Both the position numbers and the translations under genes were made by a program. This document shows, in pieces, positions 50,499-58,703 of a stretch of 64,000 nt of DNA (the stretch's first letter is position 1; each line of letters starts with the position of its first letter). Below the pieces are notes generated by a model. That model saw nothing but the letters and a program-made list of their open reading frames with translations, was not told the DNA's origin and made no database searches. The stretch is from Lactiplantibacillus paraplantarum (GTDB lineage Bacteria > Bacillota > Bacilli > Lactobacillales > Lactobacillaceae): assembly GCF_003641145.1 (NCBI RefSeq), contig NZ_CP032744.1:1-64000 (forward strand), written 5' to 3'.

Positions 50499-51850
50499 GA
50501 GAGCGTAAAATATCTTGTGTAAACGCATAAAAGATTTCTAAATTGTATAGAAATAGGGAATGCCTTCCCTTATGATATTTAGTAACCACAGAAAACATCA
50601 CAGGAGGCATTCCCCATGAATGAACTTACCACAGAAATTATCGCTGCACTAGCCCAAAAACAAGATTTGGACGAAGTTTTTCGTCACCACCTTGAAATCG
50701 CCATCAACCAGCTGCTTCAAACTGAATTGGCAGAGTTTTTGGGTTACGAACGCTACTCATACGCTGGGATTAACACTGGTAATAACCGCAACGGCAGTTA
50801 TGAGCGCTCGTTTGATACGAAGTACGGCCAACTTAACTTAACCATTCCTCGAGATCGCAATGGCCGGTTTGAAAATCATACCTTGCCAGCCTACGGTCGG
50901 CACAGTGATAATTTAGAAACAACGGTTATTCAGTTGTATACCAAGGGAATTACCACTGCTGAAATTGCCGAACTCATTGAGAAAATGTACGGTGCTCACT
51001 ACTCCAAAGCCACGGTTTCCAACATGACTAAAGCCGTCAATGAACAGGTTCAAGCTTTCCAGCAACGTCGACTGGCTTCACAATATGCGGCTATCTTCTT
51101 AGATGCCACTTACTTGCCGTTAAAGCGGGATACCGTTCAAAAAGAAGCGGTTCATATTGCGATTGGCATTCGTCCAGATGGTACGAAAGAAGTGCTGAAC
51201 TACCAAGTGGCACCGACGGAATCAACTGGGATCTGGACTGAATTACTGGGAACCCTGATTAAGCAAGGTGTCAAAGATGTGCTGTTGTTTGTGGCCGATG
51301 GGTTAGTTGGTTTGGATGAAGGCTTAAATCGGCATTTTCCCAAAGCTAAACGACAACGTTGCCTGGTTCATGTTGGGCGTAATTTGATAAACAAAGTTCG
51401 GGTGAAAGACCGTAAGGCCGTGATCAATGACTTTAAACAAGTTCATTGGGCTGCCAATCGTGAAGCAGCCGAACTGAAACTGAATGAGTTCGCCAACAAC
51501 TGGCATCGTACCTATCCCAAGTTAATCAAAGATCTGCTTAAAATGCCGAATCTGCTCACTTTCATGGACTTTCCACCAGCCATTCGGCAATCACTCTACT
51601 CCACTAACTTGATTGAGAACTTTAACAAGCATCTCAAGCGCACCACCCACCGCAAAGAACAATTTCCAACGGAAGATTCACTGGATCGATTCCTGGTTTC
51701 TCAGTTTAATGCTTATAACGAGAAGTCTCTGAAGCGGATCCACCGAGGCTTTAAAGGACTCCAGGACACCTTGGAAGCATCATTTATTTGAGTTAGTTAC
51801 ATATTATATGTACGAAGGCATTTCATTTACACAAGATTCTTGACGCTACC
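50499..51850 (+). mobile_element. IS256-family insertion sequence
   Basis: A 1352-bp element with imperfect terminal inverted repeats (21 of 27 positions; 50499-50525 against 51824-51850, sharing ATCTTGTGTAAA), one transposase gene, and an 8-bp target duplication. Size, duplication length and transposase all fit IS256. Exact duplicates of the target site indicate a recent insertion. Confidence 0.92.
50616..51791 (+). CDS. IS256-family transposase
   Basis: A 391-aa mutator-type DDE transposase. Features are LLQTELAEFLGYERYSY, NRNGSYERSFDTKYGQLNLTIPRDRNGRFENH, the first Asp in IFLDATYLPLKR, the second in LLFVADGLVGLDEGL, and Glu in STNLIENFNKHLKR, plus RCLVHVGRNL with the family C/H pattern. 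The gene is intact with ATG after AGGAGG, so the element may be active. Confidence 0.96.
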   Translation: MNELTTEIIAALAQKQDLDEVFRHHLEIAINQLLQTELAEFLGYERYSYAGINTGNNRNGSYERSFDTKYGQLNLTIPRDRNGRFENHTLPAYGRHSDNLETTVIQLYTKGITTAEIAELIEKMYGAHYSKATVSNMTKAVNEQVQAFQQRRLASQYAAIFLDATYLPLKRDTVQKEAVHIAIGIRPDGTKEVLNYQVAPTESTGIWTELLGTLIKQGVKDVLLFVADGLVGLDEGLNRHFPKAKRQRCLVHVGRNLINKVRVKDRKAVINDFKQVHWAANREAAELKLNEFANNWHRTYPKLIKDLLKMPNLLTFMDFPPAIRQSLYSTNLIENFNKHLKRTTHRKEQFPTEDSLDRFLVSQFNAYNEKSLKRIHRGFKGLQDTLEASFI

Positions 51851-51858
51851 GTCAAAAT
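51851..51858 (+). repeat. Target-site duplication, right (GTCAAAAT)
   Basis: Identical to 50491-50498; lies directly after the IS right end. Confidence 0.85.
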
Positions 51859-52757
51859 AGTCTAAGTAAAGTAAGTGTTTCAAGTTTTAATATTGAACGT
51901 GAACTACAAAATTTGATTGAAAATAACCTGGAATTAGTCCTAGGAGTTCAATTTATTGTCAGTGAATTTACAGTGGGGCATTATCGGTTAGATACAGTGG
52001 CGTATGATAGCGAAGTCCGAGCTTTCGTAATCATTGAATATAAACGAACGTCTAAGGATAGCGTGGTTGATCAGGGCACTGCCTATTTAAACACACTTTT
52101 GCAACATAAAGCTGATTTTACGTTAGCCTACAATGAAAAGCTTGGTGCACGGGCGCGAGTGGCTGACTTTGACTGGACACAAACACGGGTTGTTTTTATC
52201 GCTGGTAGTTATACTAATTATCAAAAAGATGCTATCGATAACCCCAACTTGCCAATTGAGTTATATGAGGCTAGGAAAACTGAGAATGGCTATTTGACGC
52301 TGCTTCAGATTATAAATAATAGTGAAAATAGTCGTTTTGCAAATAACGTTAATACGTCATTGTCACAGTCCAAAACAATTCCGAAAGCGGCGGATGTTGA
52401 TCAAGTAAGTGATTTGAAGCCCTATACTGAGGCAATGTTCATGGATAGAGCAGCTGCTAATATTTGTGACTTGTATGATGAGCTTAAAGCCGCCATTTTG
52501 CTGTGGGATTCAGAATTTGAAGTTAAACCGACCAAAGTTTACATCGGACTACGTATCAAACATCATAATGTGGTTGACTTGTTACCGCAGAAAAACCAAT
52601 TAAAAATCTGGATCAATTTATCTAAGGGGGAGTTAAACGATCCCAACGATTTGTTGAGAGATGTTAGCAGTATCGGCCATTGGGGCAATGGAGACTATGA
52701 AGTGATTATAAAAGATGATACTCAGATTGAATACATTCTGAGTTTAATCAAACAGGC

Positions 52758-53390
52758 ATGGGAAAAGTATCGCCAATAAAACTACCAACGAATCGCAGGT
52801 GCATCCATATCACAACAATCAAAGAGATTACCGAAGCAATCAAAGCTGATCCCGATAACGCTGAATATACAGCAAAAGGTTGGGATCCGCTATTTCACGT
52901 ATTACCGACAGCTACTATTTTAGTAATCAGCCAGGCACCGGGACGCATTGCTCAAAATACCAAGACGTACTTTAATGATGCGAGCGGCGACCGACTGCGA
53001 GACTGGATGGGCGTGACGCGGGAGCAATTCTATCAGAGCGACCGCATTGCGGTTATGCCGCTAGATTTCTATTATCCTGGTAAGGGCAAAAGCGGTGACT
53101 TACCACCGCGCAAAGACTTCATGGATAAGTGGCACGAACCGTTATTGGCAATGATGCCTAATGTTCAACTGACGTTACTTGTGGGCCAATATGCAATCAA
53201 GGCTTATTTAGGCCGTTCTCGACAAAAGACGTTGACTGCAACGGTTCAAAATTATCAGGATTACTTGCCCGATTATTTCCCATTAGTGCATCCATCGCCC
53301 CTAAATTATGGCTGGCAAAAGAAAAATCCATGGTTCCAAACGACCGTGATACCAGATCTCCAACGGCGGGTAAAGATTGCATTAAAATAA
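52758..53390 (+). CDS. Uracil-DNA glycosylase-superfamily protein
   Basis: A 210-aa protein with UDG-fold motifs: TILVISQAPGRIAQNTKTYFNDASGDRLRDWMGVTREQFYQSDRIAVMPLDFYYPGKGKSGDLPPRKDF, VGQYAIKAYLG and LVHPSPLN. Conserved families of this type remove damaged bases or act in unknown DNA transactions. The start at ATG 52758 overlaps the nuclease-like gene by 22 nt with no strong ribosome binding site; translational coupling is likely. Co-localisation with a predicted nuclease hints at a DNA repair or defence pair (inference). Confidence 0.8.
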   Translation: MGKVSPIKLPTNRRCIHITTIKEITEAIKADPDNAEYTAKGWDPLFHVLPTATILVISQAPGRIAQNTKTYFNDASGDRLRDWMGVTREQFYQSDRIAVMPLDFYYPGKGKSGDLPPRKDFMDKWHEPLLAMMPNVQLTLLVGQYAIKAYLGRSRQKTLTATVQNYQDYLPDYFPLVHPSPLNYGWQKKNPWFQTTVIPDLQRRVKIALK

Positions 53391-53461
53391 AGTCTACAAC
53401 AGCCTTGTTAAAGCTGGTGTTCATGACTTATTGACTATAACTTTAAGGGCCTGATTTGGTT

Positions 53462-53511
53462 AAAAACGTGGTAATACTGAGCATGAATGGCTCGGTATTG
53501 CCACGTTTTTA
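53462..53511. terminator. Bidirectional terminator after the UDG-like gene
   Basis: A 21-bp stem with a single wobble, starting AAAAACGTGGTAATACTGAGC (first 20 bases AAAAACGTGGTAATACTGAG) with its complement ending in TTTTTAG; the loop is 7 nt. Confidence 0.92.
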
Positions 53512-53557
53512 GTTTACCAGTTTATGACGATGAGCCTGGCTAACCGAGTTTTATCGC

Positions 53558-53586
53558 TTGAAAAAGATATCCCTATCTCTTATAAT
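53558..53586 (+). promoter_or_regulatory. Promoter of the nitroreductase gene
   Basis: TTGAAA (53558-53563), 17 nt, consensus TATAAT (53581-53586). Confidence 0.8.
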
Positions 53587-53638
53587 GATGCTTATTCTCT
53601 TTGATCATCATTAGTTAAAATATAGGAGCTAAAAATTC

Positions 53639-54289
53639 ATGGAAACAATTAAAGCGATTCACACCCGGCATTCAGTCCGGGCGTTTAAAGATGCCCCTAT
53701 TGAGCCACAGCTATTAACAACGATTGTTACGGATGCTCAGCAAACCCCATCGTGGGGCAATTCACAACCATGGCAAGTCTATATTGCAACGGGGCACGCA
53801 CTGACTAATATTAAGCAACACTATGCTACTGCCGCTGAGCAAGGGATTACGGAAGACGCTGATCTCGCCAAAGTACACCGGGGTGATTTTTCGGCGGTTG
53901 CTAGCCAAAATATGGGGCACTGGGTCGGAACTTTTCGGCCCGTGATTGACTCAGACCCGACCACTTATTGGGATAGTCGTGGTAATCTTTATCGCGCACC
54001 GGCGATTGCTTATCTCGTGCTTGATGCTAACCCTAATAGTTGGTCAATCTATGATCTAGGCGCTTTTTCGCAGACATTAATGTTAGCCGCAACTGCTCGT
54101 GGAGTACAGTCAGTACCATCTTATGAACTGGTTAAATATCCGGCCATTGTACGAAACGAACTCGAAATGCCTGCGGATAAAGTAGTGGCGATGGGGATTG
54201 CTTTAGGCTATGAGAAGCCTGAAAAATTGTTAAATCAATTTCGAACTGACCGAGTTGCTACGCCGAAAATTTTGCACATTATCAATTAG
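53639..54289 (+). CDS. Nitroreductase-family flavoprotein
   Basis: A 216-aa FMN-dependent NAD(P)H oxidoreductase of the nitroreductase fold: IHTRHSVRAFKDAPIEPQLL, QQTPSWGNSQPWQVYIATG, LGAFSQTLMLAATARGVQSVPSYELVKYP and VVAMGIALGYEKPE. The physiological substrate is unknown. ATG follows TATAGGAG. It has its own strong promoter and is not obviously part of a larger operon. Confidence 0.9.
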   Translation: METIKAIHTRHSVRAFKDAPIEPQLLTTIVTDAQQTPSWGNSQPWQVYIATGHALTNIKQHYATAAEQGITEDADLAKVHRGDFSAVASQNMGHWVGTFRPVIDSDPTTYWDSRGNLYRAPAIAYLVLDANPNSWSIYDLGAFSQTLMLAATARGVQSVPSYELVKYPAIVRNELEMPADKVVAMGIALGYEKPEKLLNQFRTDRVATPKILHIIN

Positions 54290-54399
54290 TACTCACTTTT
54301 GCGGCAGAAACCAACTGCTTACCAGCGGACACTATTGCCAACCGACGCCGTTTCATCTAAGATGGAGGGTAACTTAAACCTAATAGAGGAGGCCGGGCA

Positions 54400-54768
54400 A
54401 TGACGACTAAACAACGAACGTACAAAATTAAATCCTATGTCAACGCTAGCCATGCGGTGCGGTGGGCAACGGGCTCCGGAAAAAAGCACACGCACACGTG
54501 GGAAATTGTCTGTGAACTGCACACGGTTGATGCGATGGTTGCTTTTTACGATATTGAAAAAAACTTGCATCAAGCGTTGGATGAATTGTCAGGTAAATTT
54601 TTGAACGGCTTACCTGAATTTAAAACCGTTAATCCGACTGTTGAAAATGTCACGGAGTACCTGTTTACCAAGATTGATAAGACATTGCGAGACAATGGGG
54701 CGCAACTCATGCGAATTGAGGTCAGCGACTCGCCAACACGCGCTTATTGTATCAGCGTCACCGAATAA
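54400..54768 (+). CDS. 6-pyruvoyl-tetrahydropterin synthase/QueD-like protein
   Basis: A 122-aa protein of the PTPS/QueD family (SYVNASHAVRW, a KKHTHTWEIV zinc-His motif, PTVENVTEYLFTKIDKTL, VSDSPTRAYCIS). Zinc ligands are likely the His of SAHx and the HTH pair. In the family's C-x3-HGH pattern, the catalytic cysteine position is Ser (GSGKKHTH), so preQ0-type activity is doubtful. ATG follows AGAGGAGG. It is convergent with the fusB-like gene, sharing a terminator. Confidence 0.75.
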   Translation: MTTKQRTYKIKSYVNASHAVRWATGSGKKHTHTWEIVCELHTVDAMVAFYDIEKNLHQALDELSGKFLNGLPEFKTVNPTVENVTEYLFTKIDKTLRDNGAQLMRIEVSDSPTRAYCISVTE

Positions 54769-54780
54769 GATTAATGAAAG

Positions 54781-54830
54781 GGGCCACCAAGAACGGCAGT
54801 TGCAACTGTTCTTGGTGGCCCTGATTTTTA
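54781..54830. terminator. Shared terminator between convergent genes
   Basis: A long stem GGGCCACCAAGAAC pairs with GTTCTTGGTGGCCC and is followed by TTTTT on the plus strand, A-rich on the minus strand. Confidence 0.95.
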
Positions 54831-54835
54831 TTTAA

Positions 54836-55483
54836 TTATCGTTTTGGACGGACAACTGCTAAAAAGTCAGCTAAAGCCTGCGGGTCGGACAATTGTCGAT
54901 TACACTGATTACTGTCACGACAAATGTAATTGCCGTTACGTGTGTAAGGTCCGAGACCAGATGACTTGGTTGTCGACATAAAGAGTGCGACGTTGCCAAT
55001 TGTTTGGCAAATGGCACAGACGCCCTTGACGGTTTGTGGTGCTAAATCTCCCTGGATGCCAATGAGGCGATCATGATCCGGGATTACTAAATACTTTTTC
55101 TGGTTACCACCATCATTCCAACCCAGATAAGTCAATTCGTGTAATGCCAATTGTGACCATACAGGCTGTTTCAACTTTTTGACCTTGCGAAACAACTTGC
55201 TCAGTTGCTTTGTCGTCAAGGATGGAAACGGAATAACTAACGGAATTAGCGTTTCTAGTAGTTGAGGAGCCTTGGCACGGGTTAGCCGGTCCGTTTGCAA
55301 ATGGGACAAGAAATTATCAGCGATTGGATCGTCACTGGGAAGCAGTGGCGTAATCCGCTCGAAGGCTTGCGCACGCACGACGGTTCTAATTTGAAGGTCG
55401 TTTACGGCTAGCTCGGCGCTAATTAATTGATTGACTTGCTGAGTAATATAACTGTATTGATAGGTGGTAATTGTCGGTTGCAT
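54836..55483 (-). CDS. FusB/FusC-family EF-G-binding protein
   Basis: A 215-aa protein similar in layout to staphylococcal FusB/FusC, which bind EF-G and release it from the ribosome in the presence of fusidic acid. The N-terminal helical half (ITTYQYSYITQQVNQLISAELAVNDLQIRTVVRAQAFERITPLLP) is followed by a C-terminal treble-clef zinc finger with four Cys (CAIC and CRDSNQC). ATG at 55483 follows AAAGGAA. Its 5' leader has a leader ORF and hairpins typical of translational attenuation. An in-frame upstream reading runs through the leader but is not the likely gene start. Confidence 0.85.
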   Translation of the reverse strand: MQPTITTYQYSYITQQVNQLISAELAVNDLQIRTVVRAQAFERITPLLPSDDPIADNFLSHLQTDRLTRAKAPQLLETLIPLVIPFPSLTTKQLSKLFRKVKKLKQPVWSQLALHELTYLGWNDGGNQKKYLVIPDHDRLIGIQGDLAPQTVKGVCAICQTIGNVALFMSTTKSSGLGPYTRNGNYICRDSNQCNRQLSDPQALADFLAVVRPKR

Positions 55484-55492
55484 AATATAATT

Positions 55493-55563
55493 CCTTTCAG
55501 ATTCAAACCAGACACTTCTCTGAAAGGTTCTGTCGAAAAGTGTCGCTAACGAGCAGCACTTTT
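55493..55563 (-). promoter_or_regulatory. Translational attenuator of the fusB-like gene
   Basis: Segments, minus strand 5'->3': segment 1 AAAAGTG (55563-55557), segment 2 GACACTTTT (55544-55536), segment 3 CCTTTCAG (55527-55520), segment 4 AAGTGTC (55517-55511) and segment 5 CTGAAAGG (55500-55493, including the fusB Shine-Dalgarno). 1:2 and 3:5 can form together, hiding the Shine-Dalgarno; 2:4 is the alternative and would free it. The arrangement is like erm/fusB leaders. Stability was not computed. Confidence 0.75.
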
Positions 55564-55590
55564 GCGTACAGATAATGATGCCATCATCAT
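55546..55590 (-). CDS. Leader peptide of the fusB-like gene
   Basis: A 14-codon ORF, MMMASLSVRKSAAR, with AAGGAG (55603-55598) 7 nt before its first ATG. The stop TAG lies between segment 1 and segment 2 of the attenuator, so a ribosome stalled near its 3' end would cover segment 1. The frame differs from that of the fusB-like gene. Confidence 0.65.
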   Translation of the reverse strand: MMMASLSVRKSAAR

Positions 55591-55634
55591 TAATCATCTC
55601 CTTATTGCGGCCGATTATAGCCACAGCGATAAAC

Positions 55635-55663
55635 AGTATAACGGATGCTGCTGATTTTGGCAA
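55635..55663 (-). promoter_or_regulatory. Promoter of the fusB-like gene
   Basis: Minus strand: TTGCCA (55663-55658), 17 nt, TATACT (55640-55635). The leader would start near 55628, placing leader ORF and attenuator in the mRNA. Confidence 0.7.
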
Positions 55664-55774
55664 TAGTATGGTGTTTATGAGGGTTATGCCATGATACTTG
55701 TCTTACACATACAATTCCTGGCTAATTTGGTATCTTTATTTTTAAAATTCACTTGGCAAAGCTTCGATTAAAAA

Positions 55775-55790
55775 TGTTTCACGTGAAACT
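55775..55790. other. parS: parS-like site (15 of 16)
   Basis: TGTTTCACGTGAAACT differs from the perfect site at 17035-17050 only at the last base. It is intergenic, between the fusB-like gene and the flavoprotein gene. Confidence 0.75.
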
Positions 55791-55805
55791 TTCGCCACGG
55801 GACAC

Positions 55806-55846
55806 TAAAACATCACGCAACTCGTTTGAGTTACGTGATGTTTTTA
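55806..55846. terminator. Terminator of the flavoprotein gene
   Basis: An inverted repeat AACATCACGCAACTC / GAGTTACGTGATGTT with a 4-nt GTTT loop; on the minus strand it ends in a T-rich run. Confidence 0.9.
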
Positions 55847-55871
55847 AATACATATTTGCTTTGAATTGTAC

Positions 55872-58241
55872 TTAATTCGTGACTGAAGCTTTGACTTGTT
55901 TCAACGCATCTTGAACCGCTTCTTTAATGGCTCGGCTAGATGCAGAGGCACCTGAGACGGCATCAACGCTAGTGGAGTTGGCTGCCACAATCTCTTGTGG
56001 AATTTGATCGATAGCGGTTAAACCAACATCTTCACTTTCATGGTGTTGAATAACATCGACTGCTTGAATTTTATGGTCGTTGTAAGTCACACGCACAATA
56101 ACTTTGCCACCTAGCCCGGCATTAGAACTGCCGAGATATTGATCAGCGGCCAGTTTAACATTGGATGCTGTTTCGCCATCAACAAGATCATTAATTCCGT
56201 TGGCTTCGTTGGCGGTGACAGATTCACTATCTACCTTTGGACGAGCAGCGTTTTCACCAGCTAACTTACCAAAAATCAAACATTCGGCCAAATTACCGCC
56301 GCCTTGATAGCAGTTCGCAACGATACCGCCTAATTCACCAGCGCCGAATAAGTGGGGAATCGGTTCGTCGTTGACATTGAGAATTTGGGCGTTTTCATTA
56401 CGCTGTGGTCCGCCCTGTGTGTTGAGAACGTCATTTGCCGCGGCAATGGCATAGTAAGGGCCACCGTCCAGCTGCCGCATCGTTTGTGGATCACGGCCAA
56501 ATTCAAAATCACGACCCACTTCTGTATAGTGATTAAAATCGGTGACGGTCTGTTGCAGATTGTTAGCAGGAACGTCTAATTTGTCTGCCAATTGTGCAAT
56601 CGTTGGCGCGGAAACGAGCTTGGTCATGAATTTCGGATAAGGTAACTGACCAGCCTGACTTTCTTCTTGTTTGAAGGCATCGTACTGGGTTTGATCAAAG
56701 ATCAAGTAGGGGTGCTGGTTCTTCATTGGAATCAACCAAGAACCGTGCGTATAAACGTGTCCATGCCGGTGCTTAGCATCTTCTTGGAAATAACGTGTCC
56801 CGTCGTCAGCGATAACGAAAATACTGCCGTTCTTCAGTAATGGCCAATGCTCAATTTGCCGGCCCCGCTCGTTGGCGTCTTCTTTGAAGGTGATTCCAGG
56901 TAAGATACCGTGAGATTCATAATTGGTCATGTGCCACATTTTGGCATCAACTTCTTGGGCCATTTTGACGCCATCACCACGGTTATAAAGGGTGCCCAAT
57001 GGGGTCAAGTGATTGCTATGAAGGTAAGTTTGTGTTAACTCAGGATTATTTTCAAAGCCCCCCATTGCAAGGACGACGCCATTGTTGGCGTGAATGTTAA
57101 GTAAGCGTTCACCGCGTTTGATCTGGACACCTTGAATGATTTTGGTGCTGGGGTCTTGAATCAAGTGTTGTGCTCGTGAGTCTAACCAGACGTCAATATT
57201 GTCGGCCCGTTCGAGCACTTTTTGCCGGAGGAGTTTCCATAATGCGGCGTCTTTATCGCGTTTATGAACGAGGGCGAAATCGACAGTCTCGCTCCCAGCT
57301 AATTCTGGATATTCCGCCATGGTTTTCTTGATGGCAACAGCATCACCAGGTTTAATGTCATGTTTCCAACTGACTGCTTTAATTCCTAGGTACTTTTCAA
57401 AGTATGTTGGAATTTTGTTCATGCCGCTTAAATAAGCGTTGAGCGTCTTAGTAGGAGTACTAAAGGGTGCGCCCAGTGCTTGATAATAAGCGGTTAGTTT
57501 ATCTAGGCTTTCACCCGTAACGACATGTTGGGCAGAGTAGCGGGTGTTGCCGCCTTCACGGCCAAATGGCGCCGCATCCACTAGTAGAACTTTTGCGCCA
57601 TTATCAGCGGCAAAGCGAGCTGCCGATGCACCCGCACCACCAAAGCCTAAAACGATAACGTCGTAATTACCGTGCCAGTTCACATTGAGCGCGGGGGTGC
57701 CGTTGAGTGCTTTAACGTATTTTTCAAAATTATCGAAGCACCGTTCCAAGAATTTGATAGAAGGGGCATCGACCATTTGACCATTCTGATCAAAGGCTTT
57801 AGCAGCGTAGCTTAACATGTATTCATTGCCGGGAAGTACCTGAGCATCAACTCCGGGCGCATTGAGAATATTGCGCAAGTCACCTTGAGCACGGCATGTC
57901 CCCTGTACGCCAAGGGAAGTACCAACTAACATGACTGGTTTATTAGCAAACGGATGGAGTTGGTATGAGAGCCATTCGATGACGTTCTTGAGTGCGGCTG
58001 GAATGGCATGATCGTATTCGGGTACACCAATAATAACCCCGTCTGCCTGGCTAATTTTATCATTTAAGATTTGAACGGTGGCTGGAATATCATCTTGATC
58101 AGGCTCATTGAATAGTGGGATTCCGGTAATCTCATTGACGTCAATCGTAGCCCGCTGACTAAAGTGGTGATTCATAAATTGTAATAGTTCACGATTGTAA
58201 GATTGTTGTGCAGTCGTACCAATCAAGGCGACATATTTCAT
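55872..58241 (-). CDS. Fumarate reductase-type flavoprotein with FMN reductase and FMN-binding domains
   Basis: A 789-aa cytoplasmic protein of three flavin domains: NADPH-dependent FMN-reductase fold (about 1-175; IGVPEYDHAIPAALKNVIEWLS), FAD-binding fumarate-reductase/succinate-dehydrogenase domain (about 190-665; VIVLGFGGAGASAARFAADNGAKVLLVDAAPFGREGGNTRYSAQHVV, GAGELGGIVANCYQGGGNLAECLIFG), and a C-terminal FMN_bind domain with the covalent-FMN motif DAVSGAS. It can thus move electrons from NAD(P)H to an enoate acceptor alone. The natural acceptor (fumarate, urocanate or a cinnamate) is unknown. The Met at 58241 is favoured by AAAGGAA spacing over one 3 codons upstream. Confidence 0.9.
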   Translation of the reverse strand: MKYVALIGTTAQQSYNRELLQFMNHHFSQRATIDVNEITGIPLFNEPDQDDIPATVQILNDKISQADGVIIGVPEYDHAIPAALKNVIEWLSYQLHPFANKPVMLVGTSLGVQGTCRAQGDLRNILNAPGVDAQVLPGNEYMLSYAAKAFDQNGQMVDAPSIKFLERCFDNFEKYVKALNGTPALNVNWHGNYDVIVLGFGGAGASAARFAADNGAKVLLVDAAPFGREGGNTRYSAQHVVTGESLDKLTAYYQALGAPFSTPTKTLNAYLSGMNKIPTYFEKYLGIKAVSWKHDIKPGDAVAIKKTMAEYPELAGSETVDFALVHKRDKDAALWKLLRQKVLERADNIDVWLDSRAQHLIQDPSTKIIQGVQIKRGERLLNIHANNGVVLAMGGFENNPELTQTYLHSNHLTPLGTLYNRGDGVKMAQEVDAKMWHMTNYESHGILPGITFKEDANERGRQIEHWPLLKNGSIFVIADDGTRYFQEDAKHRHGHVYTHGSWLIPMKNQHPYLIFDQTQYDAFKQEESQAGQLPYPKFMTKLVSAPTIAQLADKLDVPANNLQQTVTDFNHYTEVGRDFEFGRDPQTMRQLDGGPYYAIAAANDVLNTQGGPQRNENAQILNVNDEPIPHLFGAGELGGIVANCYQGGGNLAECLIFGKLAGENAARPKVDSESVTANEANGINDLVDGETASNVKLAADQYLGSSNAGLGGKVIVRVTYNDHKIQAVDVIQHHESEDVGLTAIDQIPQEIVAANSTSVDAVSGASASSRAIKEAVQDALKQVKASVTN

Positions 58242-58592
58242 AATCAACATTCCTTTATTATTTTTTAGTTTGATAAGTACATCGATTGTTTACGCTTTCA
58301 ATATAATTAATCGTATAGAAAAAACAACCTTTAATTTTGACCAGTTTCGCAAAACACTATTGTGACAACGATAACAAGCGAAAGTTGTTTTATTCGATCA
58401 ACGATTATTAAGTAGGAACTAAGCGAGCAGCAAACTTTATTTTAGTTTTTTATAAATTATATTTATAAAAAGGAAGCCAGTGATTGTCGTTGATTAAAAT
58501 AAAATCTAATATATGAACAAAAGAGACGTCGTCTTAAGCCCTAGTACAGCTGATTTCATTACATTCACGGGTTAAGTATTGCTAAATTTTGA

Positions 58593-58620
58593 TTGACAGA
58601 CTTATAAATTAAGTTATGGT
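58593..58620 (+). promoter_or_regulatory. Promoter of the DASS transporter gene
   Basis: TTGACA (58593-58598), 16 nt, TATGGT (58615-58620). The 58251-58592 region is AT-rich and shows no other signal. Confidence 0.5.
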
Positions 58621-58703
58621 GATACTGAAAAAAGGAATACAGCTGTTGATGTCAGCTTATGTGAAAAAATTAACAATCAAGAAATCATTAGGAGGAATTG
58701 CAA

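Larger units (their letters stand above)
50466..52779 (+). pseudogene. Nuclease-like gene split by an IS256-family element
   Basis: An open reading frame starting at ATG 50466 (after AATTAGGAG) is interrupted after 11 codons (MDLYKINKSQN) at the duplicated octamer GTCAAAAT. Removing the IS and one duplicate restores an uninterrupted 317-aa frame (MDLYKINKSQN-SLSKVSVSSFNIERELQ...). Residues about 20-150 carry a PD-(D/E)xK-like core (HYRLDTVAYDSEVRAFVIIEYKR: Asp, then Glu-Tyr-Lys), and the C-terminal 120 residues resemble the DUF5655 domain. The 3' part could still be translated from TTG at 51913 (288 aa). Stop and downstream gene overlap by 22 nt. Confidence 0.8.
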
